Of a stretch of 64,000 nucleotides of DNA, positions 1 through 12,535 are shown in pieces. A model generated the notes under the pieces. The model was given only the letters and a program-made list of their open reading frames with translations, was not told the DNA's origin and did no database searches. The number at the start of each line of letters is the position of its first letter. The first letter of the stretch is position 1. Origin of the DNA: Tillus elongatus (Eukaryota; Arthropoda; Insecta; Coleoptera; Cleridae); the NCBI GenBank assembly GCA_964006375.1, contig OZ023270.1, forward strand, positions 60,270,288-60,334,287. The letters run 5' to 3'. A program made the position numbers and the translations under genes.

Positions 1-244
1 CTTTTTTAGTTTATTTATATTTAGTTGAAAAATATTTGCTGGCAAATGGTTACACATTTTGATAATTTTTGCCTTTACACTTTGTTCCACTAAAGATAAT
101 CTTGTTGAATCTTGCCGTATCAGATATTTGCTTCTAGTATTATCGTAATGTTCTGTGTGCTGATTCTCAAAGAACTCTGGGTATTTTTTCCTAAAAAACC
201 ACACATTCTAACAGGTAGATTGATGTCAAAGTTAATATAACATA

Positions 245-1178
245 CTATCTGAATGCCGGTTTACATGACTCGTACCTCAGACCAAATAAAGTTCTGATGC
301 ATCTTTTCTGCAATATCTTGATTCTTTGAATATCAGTGGAATCTCTCCAGAAAATTATGCCATATTTTATAATTGACTGTACATAGGCATTGTATGCTAA
401 AATGGTGGTTTCTATGCCAACTTCATGTTTCAGTGTACGCAGCTGGAAGCAAAGAGCACTCAACTTTGATGCCAGGCAACTTACTTGTTGCTTCCAGGTA
501 AGCCTCGCGTCTAACAAAACCCCAAGAAATCTTGCTGATTTAGTGCTTCTGAGCGATACGTTATCGAACAATGTAATTTCCACACTCTCACCAAGGTATG
601 ATGCATGAAATAAGGTGACTTCTTTTTTATTTACATTAAGAAAAAAGGGAATTTTCATCAAACCACTTTTTAGTGTGGATATACCATTTTTAATTTTACA
701 CTTTAGACCTTCCAAGCATTCTGACAGGACTGCCACTGATTATCATCTGCATAGCATGTTATACGGGTTCTAATCTGTGGCAGGTCATTCACAAACAGTA
801 TGAACAATACAGGTCCTAAGATAGACCCCTGTGGTACCCCTCGCTTGATGGGAAGATAGCCAGAGGTACGTACTTTTTTGTTTTCCAACTGAACTTTTTG
901 TAATCTATTGTTTAGGTATGATGTTAGCAAGTTATGTGAATTCCCCTAATTCCTAATTTGTAAAGTTTGTTCAATAAGCTAAAGTGTTCTACGGTGTCAA
1001 ATGCCTTGGATATGTCCAAAAATATCCCAGCTGTTTTGTTTTTATGGTTTATTGAATCAATGATTTCCCCCAGAAGCTGATATATTGCCCTGTCAGTTGA
1101 GCGCATTTTTAAATACGCATTTTGTTTGGTAGATAACACACCATTTTTGGTCATAAATTCCAAGATGCGTTCAGCCAA
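245..1178 (-). pseudogene. LINE reverse transcriptase domain, broken
   Basis: Three frames together give an RT domain. Residues FLDISKAFDTVEH (RT block with catalytic Asp) lie near 1020. GVPQGSILGP and the CYADD catalytic box lie near 760-850. A thumb/C-terminal part with FLGVLLDARLTW and IQRIKILQKRCIRTLFG runs over 245-736. The YADD is followed directly by a deletion/frameshift into the C-terminal part, so no active enzyme is encoded. Confidence 0.85.
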
Positions 1179-1419
1179 TAGCTTCTTTATTATTTTAGAA
1201 ATGTTACTGAGAAGGATGGTTGGTCTGTAGCTGTCTGGATGGTTTTTTACCCTTTTTATATATCTGGAAATGTGCCAGTTGACAAGCAGATGTTAAAAAT
1301 GTACACAGTTGGTAGTGCTATACAACTTGCCTAAAGTTTCAGCAGTTTAACATGTATACCACCAGGTCCAGTAGAGCTGGTGTTCTTAAGTTGTTTCATA
1401 ATAATAATTACCTCATTTT

Positions 1420-2640
1420 CTAAAGCTGGATTTTATGAATGAAGATAATTTTGTCCACAGTACTTATCTGCGAAGAGTTTGACAACATGTCTGAGTTATA
1501 CTTAGATGAACCCGCAAAGTGACCGTTAATTCTGTTCAATGTATTTTCCTCAGTTTCATACTGTTCTTGAAAGTCTTCTACTTCAATGTTTCTGTTCATG
1601 TGTTTTCTGCCAGTAATCTTATTTACAAGGTTCCAAGCTGACTTACATGTATTATGCAATTTCTGTATATAAGCATTATTATACATAAGCTTAGCTTTCT
1701 TAATTACTTTCCTAAGAATCGAACAATAAATTTTATAATGACTTCCTCCTATAAGCCCATTTTTATACAGATCATATAGACTTCTTTTATTGTTGCAAGA
1801 AATTCTTATGTCAGGTGTGATCCATGGCTTTTCACAATAGCATTGTTTACTTCCGAATGGAAAGTATTTATCTTGTAAAAACTGCAACATTCCAACGAAT
1901 GTATCACAAGCACTATTTACGTCATTACAGGCAGTCACCTCCTTCCAGGTATAGTGCTGAACTTCAGAAATACACTGCTGTATTGTCTGTCTAGTAAATA
2001 CCCTTCTGCTGATAGTATTTTTCTTTTCTAAAGTCACAGATTTTTTGCACCTAATAAATTGTGCTGTGTGATCCGACAGCAAGTTTTCAATATTTCCACT
2101 TCCACCCTTCCATTTACAATGATGTTGTCTAACAAAGAGTTTTGTCTTGGTTCTTTAATTGTATACTTAATCCCAAAACTCTCTAGCAAGTCCTTAAAAT
2201 GTTTACTGTTTTTATTATTTTCTAACAAATTAATGTTGAAGTCACCACACACATATAACTTATCTTTATTTAGTCTACTTTTTATATTTTCAAGAATATC
2301 ACTAAATATCCTAAAAAAGTTTTCCACATCTTCAGTTGGAGTTCTATATACTGTTATTATTATCGCCTTAAGTTCCTCCAGACAAACCGCTGCACACTGA
2401 AAGTCACCATCACAACTTTTTTGTGTAAGGTCATTTCTGTGAATCTGACACCGTCACGAACAAAGATGCATGCTCCACCATGAGAGAACTGGGTCCTAGT
2501 GTAACAGGAAGCATTCGGGTATCCATCCACATGTACTGAATTAAACTCACAATCCTGCAACCCAGTGGCGTCTCCTGACCAAAATGTTCGGGTGTGCGGT
2601 AACGAGTTGCCGTTAGTGGTGGTTTTAAAAATTATTAACA
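1420..2640 (-). pseudogene. LINE ORF2 endonuclease and linker region, broken
   Basis: An APE-type endonuclease remnant is read on the minus strand. GGACIFVRDGVRF lies near 2450-2500 and YVCGDFNINLL, the conserved GDFN strand, near 2240. The following 220-residue frame (1420-2082) contains KPWITPDIR, the usual 'PW.T..I' linker between endonuclease and RT. The pieces lie in different frames and overlap near 2034-2082, so at least two frameshifts are present. This domain would nick target DNA during target-primed reverse transcription. Confidence 0.75.
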
Positions 2641-2648
2641 CTAAATGT

Positions 2649-3294
<646 letters not shown>

Positions 3295-3363
<69 letters not shown>
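3295..3363. repeat. (TA)n microsatellite
   Basis: About 68 bp of alternating TA. The long Ile-Tyr open frames across it are artefacts of the repeat. Confidence 0.95.
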
Positions 3364-3366
<3 letters not shown>

Positions 3367-3640
3367 TATTATTATATAAATAGTACAAAGCATCTTACAA
3401 ATAAGTCTAAACTTGTGGCTGCAAATGATGCAATTTTGACTAAATTTTAATCTAAATGTCAATTGTTCTAAAGTTCTGTCATCTGATTTCTAATCTCCAA
3501 AACTACCTCACCTCATTATGTACCATTACAATTTCTAGAAATGTGAATGGTACTTGAAAACAGTTTCTTCATTTTAATCAAAAATTTCTATATTTTAAAA
3601 CTTGACTCAAATTAAATTCTACACATTTTTCAACAGAAAC

Positions 3641-3890
<250 letters not shown>

Positions 3891-4405
3891 CTTTGATTCT
3901 AGAATACTGTGGTCTGTGTAAGCGCAGTCGTAATGTTTGTAAATAATGCTATCACATAGTTTGTTAGACCGGCATTCCATTCATTTGTCTTGAGCGGTAT
4001 TTTTACCGCTCACTGCAGTGTTAAAAGCAATGGTTTTTTCCCCACTATTTTAAACACATGGGTGGGGGACTGTATTGTATACCAATACAGCTCTATCGAC
4101 TGTAGTGTTCGGAAATATCAACGCACACCTAACCCGAATTCATTCCCAGTTGCTATTGACCTATTCATATTCTTGGAATCAAGACGTGGTACCTACTTCA
4201 TTCCAAGTCACTATTAACCGACTATTTATGAAATCAAATAAGTAAATTAAATCGATTGTCATAAAATATGTAGTGTATGTGTATTAAGACTAAGGGAAAA
4301 AGAAATAAAACATATTTAACTGTACACATTTTAATTATATTTTAGGGTGTGCGGCGCACACCTAGCTCACTAGGAGAAATCGCCACTGCTGCAACCAGTG
4401 TTCCG
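3891..4405. other. Intergenic, no gene recognised
   Basis: AT-rich sequence with an inverted repeat 'gagcggtatttttaccgctc' at 3994-4013 that could form a small hairpin. A short open frame at 3990-4217 has no recognisable domain. Confidence 0.5.
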
Positions 4406-4410
4406 TAAAA

Positions 4411-4437
4411 GTAGGTTAGGTTAGGTTAGATTAGGTT
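4411..4437. repeat. TTAGG-type (insect telomere-like) repeat
   Basis: About five units of AGGTT (equal to TTAGG) with one variant, immediately beyond the 3' end of the R1/LOA-like element. TTAGG is the usual insect telomere unit. With so few units this is an interstitial tract or a retrotransposon tail, not a chromosome end. Confidence 0.7.
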
Positions 4438-4507
4438 TGATTGTGAGTGGGCTATACCGGTCCCCCCACCGCGACCATAAGGTCTATTGTGGCTCACGCC
4501 TAATAGT

Positions 4508-5458
4508 CTATATTTTGCCCAACAAAGCCAACCTCCTGTAGAGGTCGATAATCTTTGTGGGCGAAAGTTGATCCAGATCCTCCGGAGCAAGCTTTATCTT
4601 GCCAAAGAGCAGGTATCTAGTCCTGTCCGCTGCCGGACAGGAACACAGTACGTGCTCTGCTGTCTCGTCACTCTCCATACACAGCCGGCACTCCGTCTCC
4701 TGACCGACTCCAATACGGTGCATGTGGTGACGCAAGCGGCAGTGTCCTGCATACAGGCCGACTAGAGTACTTAGTTGTTCTCTGTTTAACTCTAGAAGTT
4801 TTTTAGCCCTTGACTCAGACAGACCATTTATGAGGGCCTTAGTGTGAGCTAATCCTGGAAGATTTTGCCAATACTGGATTGTCATTCTTTCTGTCCAGGT
4901 CTTTAAGGTGTGTTTTGCTGTGTATGATGTTATCCCCAACACCGGTTCTGGTCCGACAAAGTCTCTCTGGGCACCACTCCTGGCAAGCGTGTCGTCCGCA
5001 ACATTGCCATCATGGTCCGATTGACCCGGTATCCAGACCAGCGACACCTCATTACAGCTGCCCAGTTCATTAAGGGCAGATTTACAAGTCCATACCGTTT
5101 TTTAGTTACACCGGTAGGAACCAAGATCCTTTATTGTAGCTTGGCTATCTGCATATATCTTTATCGATTTGTGTGTGCACTGGTTTTTTATACTTTCCCT
5201 TGCACACATCTCGATGGCATACACTTCTGCCTGCTGTATGCTTGCGTACTTGCCGAGGCTAGCTGATAGTCTAGCATCGGCGCTGCCCCCATATGCGCCG
5301 GCTTCTATTCCCATATTGGTTTTGGAGCCGTCAGAGTACCAGCAGAGATCGGCTCTTAATAGGGTCGTTTGATTTCGCTCCCAGTCCTCCCTTTCCGGGA
5401 GCACAGTCTTGAAAGACAGATCTTTACTGATCTTTGTAGGCATCAAGCCTGAGACCAT
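4508..5458 (-). pseudogene. RNase H domain and C-terminus of the R1/LOA-like element
   Basis: Frame 5102-5458 has YSDGSK (first acidic residue), QQAEVYAIEM (Glu) and IYADSQATI (Asp), the RNase H catalytic set. The chain continues in another frame at 4508-5047 with LVWIPGQSDHDGNVADDTLA, the last RNase H motif, then CRLRHHMHRIGV..CRLC and EHVLCSCPA, the Cys/His-rich tail usual in this group. The domain would remove RNA from the RNA-DNA hybrid. One frameshift splits it near 5050-5100. Confidence 0.85.
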
Positions 5459-5500
5459 TCCCAGAATCCCGTGACCTTCAATGTCATCAAGGAGTCCGGA

Positions 5501-7213
5501 TCATCCCAGACTCATTTCCTTCGGCATACTGTCGGCCGTTTGTTTTAGTCTGTACGTTGTCCACCTCGCCACCCTCTCCAACCATAAGTGAAGAGGTGGA
5601 ATATTAAAGAGGACCTCCAGAGCGGCTGATGGTGCGGCGCTTATCGCTCCCGTTATCATCAACCAAGCTTGTCTCTGTAGATGAGCCAGTTTGCCCCTCT
5701 CGATACCACGAAGTGGCTTAGGCCACCAAACTATGGCTCCATATGTTATCATTGGTCTGATAACCACTACATAGAGCCAGTACATCTGTTGGGGGTTTGT
5801 TCCCCCCAGTTGTTTCCACAGATTCTCCGGCATGTCCACAGGGACAGTTTAGCCCTGCGGATTACATTCTCTAACTGTATGTCCCGGTTGAGCTTCTTAT
5901 CTAGGGTAACCCCTAGATATTTTGCTTGTTCCGAAAATGGAATCGTTTCCCCCATAAGAATAGGTGGTTTTAATTTGTGCAACCTTCTTCTTCTGGTAAA
6001 TGGAACAATGATCGTTTTGCGGGGGTTCAGAGACATCTGTTCCCTTCGGCACCAATCATTCACTACATTTAGTGTCTCCTGAAGAGTACTTGCTAGTTCC
6101 TCCTCATATTTGCCTCTAACCATTATGACTAGATCATCAGCATACGCCTGGACCTCAACCTCCCACAGTCCGAGGATAGCCAGCAAATCGTTTACAAAGA
6201 GAGACCACAGCAGGGGGGGGATAGAACTCCCCCCTGAGGGCACCCCTCGCAGCCCTGAAGCCGACCACCTCCCCCTGCAGCGAAGTAATAACGGTCTGAT
6301 TGTGGAGCATGCTTCCGATCCAGCCATAAATGGTAGGTTCCACCCCTCTAACGATAGTTGCTTCGTAGAGGGAGATAGGTAATGCATTGTTGAATGCTCC
6401 TTCAATGTCGAGAAATGCAGCCACCGCCACCTCCTCGTTATCCAGGGTGTGTGTGATCTTCTCGATGAGGTTATTGAGTGCTAACTCAGTAGATTTGCTA
6501 GTTTGGTAGACATACTGGTGGGTATTAAGGGGGTTGTTGACTAAGATGCTTCCCCTAATGTGCCCGTCCAGTATTTTTCCAATCCCTTCAAGAGGAATGA
6601 TGTAATACTGAGAGGTCTCAGTGATGTGGATAGGAGGTCATTACGTCCCAATTTGGAAATGTAAACCCCTCTAATCACCGTCCAGCTGGATGGAATATAG
6701 TTCCAAGCCAGACTGGCTTTATACAGCCTGATTAGGAAAGGTAGGAGAATCCCCAATCCATTTTGTAGAAGGATCGGTACCACCCCATCCTGGCGCCTTA
6801 AATGGCTGGAAATGTTTCACAGCACACTCCACCGCCGAGGCCGTAACTATTCTCCGAGCAACCCGCCAGTCCTCCCTCCTAGGGCGTTTAAATCGACCCT
6901 CGGCTGGCCGGACATCTTTGTTGCTCAGGATCAGACAATCTGGGAAGTGTGTGTGCGCTAAGAGCTCTAACGTTTCTTTCCGTGATTCAGTAAAGGAGCC
7001 ATCTGGTCGTTTTATCGATCCCAGTTCCTGGACACGGTCGCGTTGGAGAATTCTGTGGATTCTGGCGCTGCTGGGCAAATTAGAGATGTCCCCGCAGAAC
7101 CTCCTCCAGGATTCCCTCTTAGCGTTTCTTATCTCTTTGTTGTAATGTGTTAGAGCGGATTTATATTGTTCCCAGTTGCCTGTTGTCTTAGCACGATTGA
7201 AGAGACGTCTCAC
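5501..7213 (-). pseudogene. Reverse transcriptase of the R1/LOA-like element
   Basis: Reading down the minus strand: 7213-6719 is the linker after the endonuclease (SWRRFCGDI, FKAPGWGG near its end), 6783-6541 has SLRPLSITSFLLKGLEK, 6430-6155 has FLDIEGAFNN (catalytic Asp block), 6405-5767 has QAYADDLVIMV and KYLGVTLDKKLN, and 5839-5501 has the thumb (YVVVIRPMITYGAIVWW). Each step changes frame, so it is a pseudogene. Motif order is complete. Confidence 0.85.
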
Positions 7214-8187
7214 TTCTTTTCGTAGTTTTTAGAGGTTATTGTCGCACCAAGTAGACCCTCGACTATCTTTTTTTGGTTTAGTGGACAATTTTCGTGATAT
7301 GCTGAGACCACAGCATCCCTTACCTGTTCTGCCGCAATCTCAATCTCTTCACGATCCCTCACTGTGGGGATAGCGGACACAAGTCGGGTGGCGAGGGATT
7401 GCTTGTACCCCTCCCAATCCGTCCTCCTCGGGTCGCGATACTCCACCACAGGTCTAGGGCCTGTTTCAATCTCAAATATGATGTGAGCATGGTGCGAACA
7501 TGAGGGTTCAGACGACACCCTCCATTTGAGGATTTTGAAGCTCAACAGCCTTGAGCTGATCGTAAGATCTAAAACCTCTCTTCGATTGACCGTTAGAAAG
7601 GTGGGTTCCGAGCCTATGTTGTTGACAACTAGCTCCTCCCCTAATATGTATTCAAATAGTGACTCACCTTGTCTGTTAGTGTCTGTGCTCCCCCAAACCA
7701 GATGATGGGAGTTCGCATCACACCTCATTACAAGGTGATAATTGTTCCTCTTGCAGTAGGTGATCAATTTCTGCACCTCTGCTGGAGGTGGTTGTTCTGT
7801 ATCTTTGTCTCCAAGGAAATAGGCCGAACAGGCCAATACTTCCAGCCTGGTCCCCCCGGTTGTGATCATGATATGGATGGCTACTATGTCCTTGGTGCAG
7901 TATTCTGATAGTGTACAATACTGCAAGGTGTTTCTGATCCAGATACAGGCTCTGGGGTTGGTACCGGAGCCCACCTCTACGATCTTACCAGAAGTGTTAC
8001 CCAGCCCTTTAGTTCGGTCCGACCTGGCGGTCCAGGGCTCCTGGAGAAGATCAATGTCTATCTGCTCCTCCTTTAATTTCATGCTAAGGAGGTATGTCGC
8101 TGCCTTAGCATGATGCAAATTTGCCTGTATGCACCTAACAGGTTTGGTGGAAGGATGTATCCTGCCACCTCCTTTATTGGGGCCCAT
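7210..8187 (-). pseudogene. APE-type endonuclease of the R1/LOA-like element, frame open for 325 codons
   Basis: The 325-residue open frame begins near the expected endonuclease start with IQANLHHAKAA and LLQEPW (R1-type 'Q.NL.h...A..L' and 'QEPW'). It continues with RACIWIRNTLQYC, CDANSHHLVWGS (the 'D.N.hh..Wgs' block), LDLTISS and SEPSCSHHAHIIFEI (the C-terminal 'SDH' region, here SCSHH). Length suits a whole endonuclease plus the start of the linker. It is the best-preserved domain of this copy. The reading frame is lost near 7210. Confidence 0.85.
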
Positions 8188-8549
8188 TTTTTGGTGGATT
8201 TGATTCCCCCTGCGGTGCCACTTCTCGAATTGACCCCCCCCCCACTCACGGAAGGGCCGGCTTCATTATACAGTGAGGAGGAGGGATATTCAGAGTGGAT
8301 AATGCCCACTCCCACCCCTCCAGTCACCTCACTGAACGTCTTCCTGACAGCACCCCCTCGGGGATTTTTTGCCCTCTGTTGTGGTGTACTGCCGTCCGAC
8401 CGGAGTCGCTTTCCGCTGACGGCGACCTCAGTAGCGGCATCAGACTCCTCGGGTCGTTTTATCGTACCTTCAGGGCCCTCAACCCCCACCCGAGCCCGTC
8501 GGGACCCGACTTCAGTTAGTACCTGACTCAAGGCGGTTAAATATGGCAC
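8079..8549 (-). pseudogene. ORF1 (Gag-like) remnant of the R1/LOA-like element
   Basis: A 156-residue frame precedes and overlaps the endonuclease frame. It is rich in Gly, Arg, Ser and Pro and has a basic stretch (SGKRLRSDGSTPQQRAKNPRGG). Position and composition suit the tail or an internal part of an R1-type ORF1, which packages the RNA. I see no CCHC zinc knuckle here, so most of ORF1 is missing. It could also be a non-coding 5' segment with a chance open frame. Confidence 0.4.
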
Positions 8550-8719
8550 CCCCGCCTTGAGCGGACGACTAGGCTATCTCCTTGCGGATCCAGGCAGTCG
8601 TTTTTTCCTTCGCTCCTCCGAGTGGCGCCCCTCATCGGAGGACAGAGATTTGGAGAGGAAAACCCTCGGAACCCCCCCCCCCCCCCCCCCTCCAACGGTT
8701 TGGCGGTATGAGGGGACAA

Positions 8720-8989
8720 CCCCCATTTCTACCTGTGTTCTCCAATTGCCTGGAGATGGAGAATATTATTACCCATCTCGTTTGGGTCTGTGTCTATCGT
8801 GTTCATATTCTGATCCCACGAGCAGCTGAGGAAAATTGTGGTTAACTCCGTAAAAGTAAGATCATAATGTACATTCTCACATGCAATAAGTGCTTCCATC
8901 TCGTTTGTTTTGTTTCTTATACTTTGGAATATTTTGGTTAATGGTATAAAAGTTACCATTATACTGTTTTTTTAAAGTGTTAATTTCCC
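8720..8989. other. AT-rich junction, no gene recognised
   Basis: A 76-residue minus frame (8729-8959) has no recognisable motif. It lies between the GC-rich R1/LOA-like 5' end and the remnant at 8990-9345. Confidence 0.4.
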
Positions 8990-9345
8990 TGAATGGAGAT
9001 TGATTATTTTCGATAAGTTGACTGGTTTCACATGTTACTTTTTTCTAAAAAGAGAAAACCATCTTTCTGATTATATGGAACAAAATTAGCTGATGGTTTA
9101 CCACTTGTCAAGACAATTAAATTACTAAAATTTCTTTTATCAACGGAGTTTTCCATTTAGCTCTTAATTAGATCTGCAAGCTTGGTCAGCCCCTTCCTGT
9201 TCAAGAATGAATAGCTCTCAACAAAATCGTCATTTCCAAACACATCAAGATTTAAGACGTCTATGTTTATGTTAAATCTTGTCAGGTTTTCTGTAGATCT
9301 AATGACATTGTAATTTATCCGTCTAATTTTTTAGTAAAACTGGAC
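8990..9345 (-). pseudogene. Unrecognised decayed coding remnant
   Basis: One minus-strand frame reads about 105 residues with only scattered stops: RSTENLTRFNINIDVLNL near 9245-9300, DDFVESYSFLNRKGLTKLAD near 9170-9235, a TAG-type break, then KRNFSNLIVLTSGKPSANF near 9080-9140 and DGFLFLEKSN to 9030. Codon-like composition suggests a former protein, probably from a mobile element or virus. I do not recognise the family. Confidence 0.35.
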
Positions 9346-9540
9346 TTGTTGAAATTTAATTTATATACTTAGATGAACTGTTTAGTTTAATATTTAAATT
9401 ATTATAATTTAAAGCGGTGAATTCGACTTCTTAATAAGACACAGGTTGGACGATAACTGAACTTTTATTTGATATTATATCAAGCACAGATATACAACTA
9501 TATACAAAAATACAAGAGATAAGAAGTGCGATATCTTACA
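9346..9540. other. AT-rich spacer before the host-gene-fragment array
   Basis: No feature is supported here. The sequence leads directly into the first RSL24D1 copy. Confidence 0.4.
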
Positions 9541-10090
9541 TCTTTAATCCCACGAAATCATAACCATTTTGCGTTCGATAGTCTCTTCATTAAGAAACAT
9601 TTCTACAGATACCTTCCATTTCTTCATCGCTTGATTGTTGCATGTGTTGTTCTTCTTCAGCTTCAGTTTCTTGTCGTGACTTAAGACCAGCAGCTGGTGA
9701 ACTAATGAGCGAGAGGTCTCACTGTACTTCTTTAATATCACGTTCCTGCTCTAATTATCTACCTTTACGCAACCTTTGCATTATGTAAGCATTTTGCCTC
9801 TTTCGCTTAATTTGTTTTCTTTTCTTCATTGCATCTACTGCTTTTAGTTCACATCGTTCTATCATATTTGACTGGTGTATGCCTTCATTTTTCGAACTCA
9901 AATGATAGGTAATTCTTTACCTACTGTCTTCCTATATGATTTCGTTCATTTAACTTTACGCGGATTTTTCTTTTTCTTGAAAGCCACATGGCATTTTAAT
10001 CTACAAAATTTGAAAATTTTACAATCATTTCTGACAAATTGGATTCCATGTCCTGGATATATTCTAGACGAGCAGAAATAACACGCATCT
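9541..10090 (-). pseudogene. RSL24D1: RSL24D1 (RLP24) retrocopy 1, broken
   Basis: Intronless copy of the ribosome-biogenesis protein RSL24D1/RLP24. On the minus strand it begins at an ATG near 10088 and reads through [10 protein letters not shown] (zinc-finger region), the Lys-rich [11 protein letters not shown], and the C-terminal LEQERDIKE and [15 protein letters not shown]. The 5' part has a deletion just after the first two codons. Further frame changes include 9870-9930, where part of the middle is lost. RSL24D1 acts in 60S subunit assembly in the nucleolus. This copy cannot make it. Confidence 0.8.
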
Positions 10091-10096
10091 TTACAC

Positions 10097-10642
10097 CCAT
10101 GAAATCATAACCATTTGGGTTCGATAGTCTCTTCATTAAGAAGACATTTCTACAGATACCTCCCATTTCTTCATCGCTTGATTGTTGCATGTGTTGTTCT
10201 TCTTCAGCTTCAGTTTCTTGTCGTGACTTAAGACCAGCAGCTGGTGAACTAATGAGCGAGAGGTCTCGCCGTACTTCTTTAATATCACGTTCCTGCTCTA
10301 ACTCTCTACTTTTACGCAACCTTTGCATTATGTAAGTATTTTGCCTCTTTTGCTTAATTCGTTATGTTTTCTACATTGCATCTACTCCTTTAGTCCACAT
10401 CGTTCTATCATATTTGACTGGTGTATGCCTTCGTTTTTCGAACTCAAATGATGGGTCAATAGCTAATTCTTTACCTACTGTTTTCCTATATGATTTTGTC
10501 CATTTAACTTTACGGAGATTTTTCTTTTTCTTGAAAGCAACATGGCATTCTAATCTACAAAATTTGAAAATTTTACAATCATTTTTGACAAATTGGATTC
10601 CATGTCCTGGATATATTCTAGACGAGCAGAAATAACACGCAT
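10097..10642 (-). pseudogene. RSL24D1: RSL24D1 (RLP24) retrocopy 2, broken
   Basis: Same gene and direction as copy 1. The start region has the same short deletion after the initiator (ATGCG joined to the TGTTATTTC codons), so copies 1 and 2 share an event. The C-terminal part ([38 protein letters not shown]) is clear over 10100-10330. A stop replaces Trp in the 'KVKWTK' segment of copy 1 but differs here (10500 region). Intronless throughout. Confidence 0.8.
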
Positions 10643-10654
10643 CTTTAATCCCAT

Positions 10655-11200
10655 GAAATCATAACCATTTGGGTTGGATAGTCTCTTCATTAAGAAGACA
10701 TTTCTACAGATACCTCCCATTTCTTCATCGCTTGATTGTTGCATGTGTTGTTGTTCTTCTTCAGCTTCAGTTTGTTGTCGTGACTTAAGACCAGCAGCTG
10801 GTGATTTAATGTGCGTGAGGTCTCGCTGTACTTCTTTAATATCACGTTCCTGCTCTAATTCTCTACCTTCAGACAACCTTTGCATTATGTAAGCATTTTG
10901 CCTCTTTTGTTCCGATTTCTTCATTGCATCTACTGCTTTGGTCCACATCGTTCTATCATATTTGACTGGTGTATGCCTTCGTTTTTCGAACTCAAATGAT
11001 TGGTCAATAGCTAATTCTTTACCTACTGTCTTCCTATATGATTTCGTCCATTTAACTTTACGCGGATTTTTCTTCTTCTTGAAAGCCGCATGGCATTTTG
11101 ATCAACAAAATTTGAAAATTTTACAATCATTTCTGACAAATTGGATTCCATATCCTGGATATATTCTAGACGAGCAGAAATAACATGTCTCTATATGCAT
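10655..11200 (-). pseudogene. RSL24D1: RSL24D1 (RLP24) retrocopy 3, nearly full length
   Basis: This is the best copy. The minus-strand ATG at 11198-11200 is followed by a start of type [16 protein letters not shown], matching the RSL24D1 N-terminal zinc finger. One in-frame TGA lies at about codon 35, in the FKFC-S-K segment. After it the frame runs through [52 protein letters not shown] and [16 protein letters not shown]. It therefore has essentially one disabling stop. It lacks introns, as expected of a reverse-transcribed mRNA. Confidence 0.85.
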
Positions 11201-11208
11201 CTTTAATC

Positions 11209-12535
11209 CCATGAAATCATACATATTTTACGAGGTTCCAAGCAATCTCTTTCGTCCTTTCGTCGTTAAACAAATCATCAAACTGTTGTTTTAAGGTTTT
11301 AGTATTTAATGCTGACTGACCACACCTGTCTCTAAAACTATGAAACAATAATAATACTTTTAAAACCTTGGAGAAAAGTTTTGGGTTTGGATACTTACAC
11401 ATTTTACAAGGTTCCAAGCAATTTTTTTCGTCCTTTCGTCGTTAAACAAATCATCAAATGTTGTTTTAAGGTTTTAGTATTTAACGTCGACTGATCACAC
11501 CTGTCTCTAAAACTACAAAATAATACTTTTTAAAACCTTGGAGAAAAATTTGGGTTTGGATACTTACATATTTTACAAGGTTCCAAGCAATTTATTTCGT
11601 CCTTTTGTCGTTAAACAAATCATCAAATGTTGTTTTAAGGTTTTAGTATTTAATGCTGACTGACCACACCTGTCTCTAAAACTACGAAACAATAATAATA
11701 CTTTTAAAACCTTGGAGAAAAATTGTGGGTTTGGATACTTACATATTTTATGAGGTTCCAAGCAATTTCTTTCGTCCTTTTATGTTGTAAATACATCATC
11801 AAACTGTTGTTTTAAGATTTTAGTATTCAACGCCAACTGACCACACCTGTCTCTAAAACTACGAAACAATAATAATACTTTTCAAACCTTGGAGAAAAAT
11901 TATGGGTTTGGATACTTACATATTTTATGAGGTTCCAAGCAATTTCTTTCGTCCTTTTATGTTGTAAATACATCATCAAACTGTTGTTTTAAGGTTTTAG
12001 TATTCAACGCCAACTGACCACACCTGTCTCTAAAACTACGAAACAATAATAATACTTTTCAAACCTTGGAGAAAAATTATGGGTTTGGATACTTACATAT
12101 TTTATGAGGTTCCAAGCAATTTCTTTCGTCGTTTTCTGTTGTAAACAAATCATCAAACTGTTGTTTTAAGGTTTTAGTATTCAACGCCGACTGACCACAC
12201 CTGTCTCTAAAACTACGAAACAATAATAATACTTTTCAAACCTTGGAGAAAAATTATGGGTTTGGATACTTACATATTTTATGAGGTTCCAAGCAATTTC
12301 TTTCGTCCTTTTATGTTGTAAATACATCATCAAATTGTTGTTTTAAGGTTTTAGTATTCAACGCCAACTGACCACACCTGTCTCTAAAACTACAAAACAA
12401 TAATAATACTTTTTAAAACCTTGGAGAAAAATTTTGGGTTTGGATACTTACATATTTTACGAGGTTCCAAGCAATTTATTTCCTCCTTTTCTGTTGTAAA
12501 CAAATCATAAAACTGTTGTTTTAAGGTTTTAGTAT
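11209..12535 (-). repeat. 177-bp exon-like tandem repeat, block 1 (about 8 units)
   Basis: Units of 175-178 bp. On the minus strand each reads an acceptor-like 'gagacag', an exon-like segment encoding [19 protein letters not shown], then RKI or VKY followed by a donor GTAAGTATCC. Units are about 90 percent alike by eye. Two variants exist after 'DDLF' (NDERTKEIAW and TTEKDERNCLE types). The block ends exactly where the EED copy starts. Confidence 0.85.

Larger units (their letters stand above)
4440..8719 (-). mobile_element. Non-LTR retrotransposon, R1/LOA-like (I group), decayed
   Basis: On the minus strand from 8719 down: GC-rich 5' region with a poly-C run, an ORF1 remnant, an APE endonuclease, an RT domain and a C-terminal RNase H with a zinc-knuckle-like end. 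A terminal RNase H after the RT is a mark of the I-group clades (I, LOA, some R1). Base composition is clearly more GC-rich than the surroundings. At least six frame changes are needed to read through, so it is not active. The 3' end lies beside TTAGG-like repeats. Confidence 0.85.

Noticed and set aside
4411..4437. A chromosome end (telomere)
   Set aside because: Only about five TTAGG-like units, with ordinary sequence on both sides.
8557..8845. A proline-rich plus-strand protein
   Set aside because: It is read through a poly-C tract at 8669-8690 on the opposite strand of the R1/LOA-like element, so it is a chance frame.
10655..11200. Functional RSL24D1 gene
   Set aside because: Nearly complete but with an in-frame TGA at about codon 35 and no introns. 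It lies among other broken copies.
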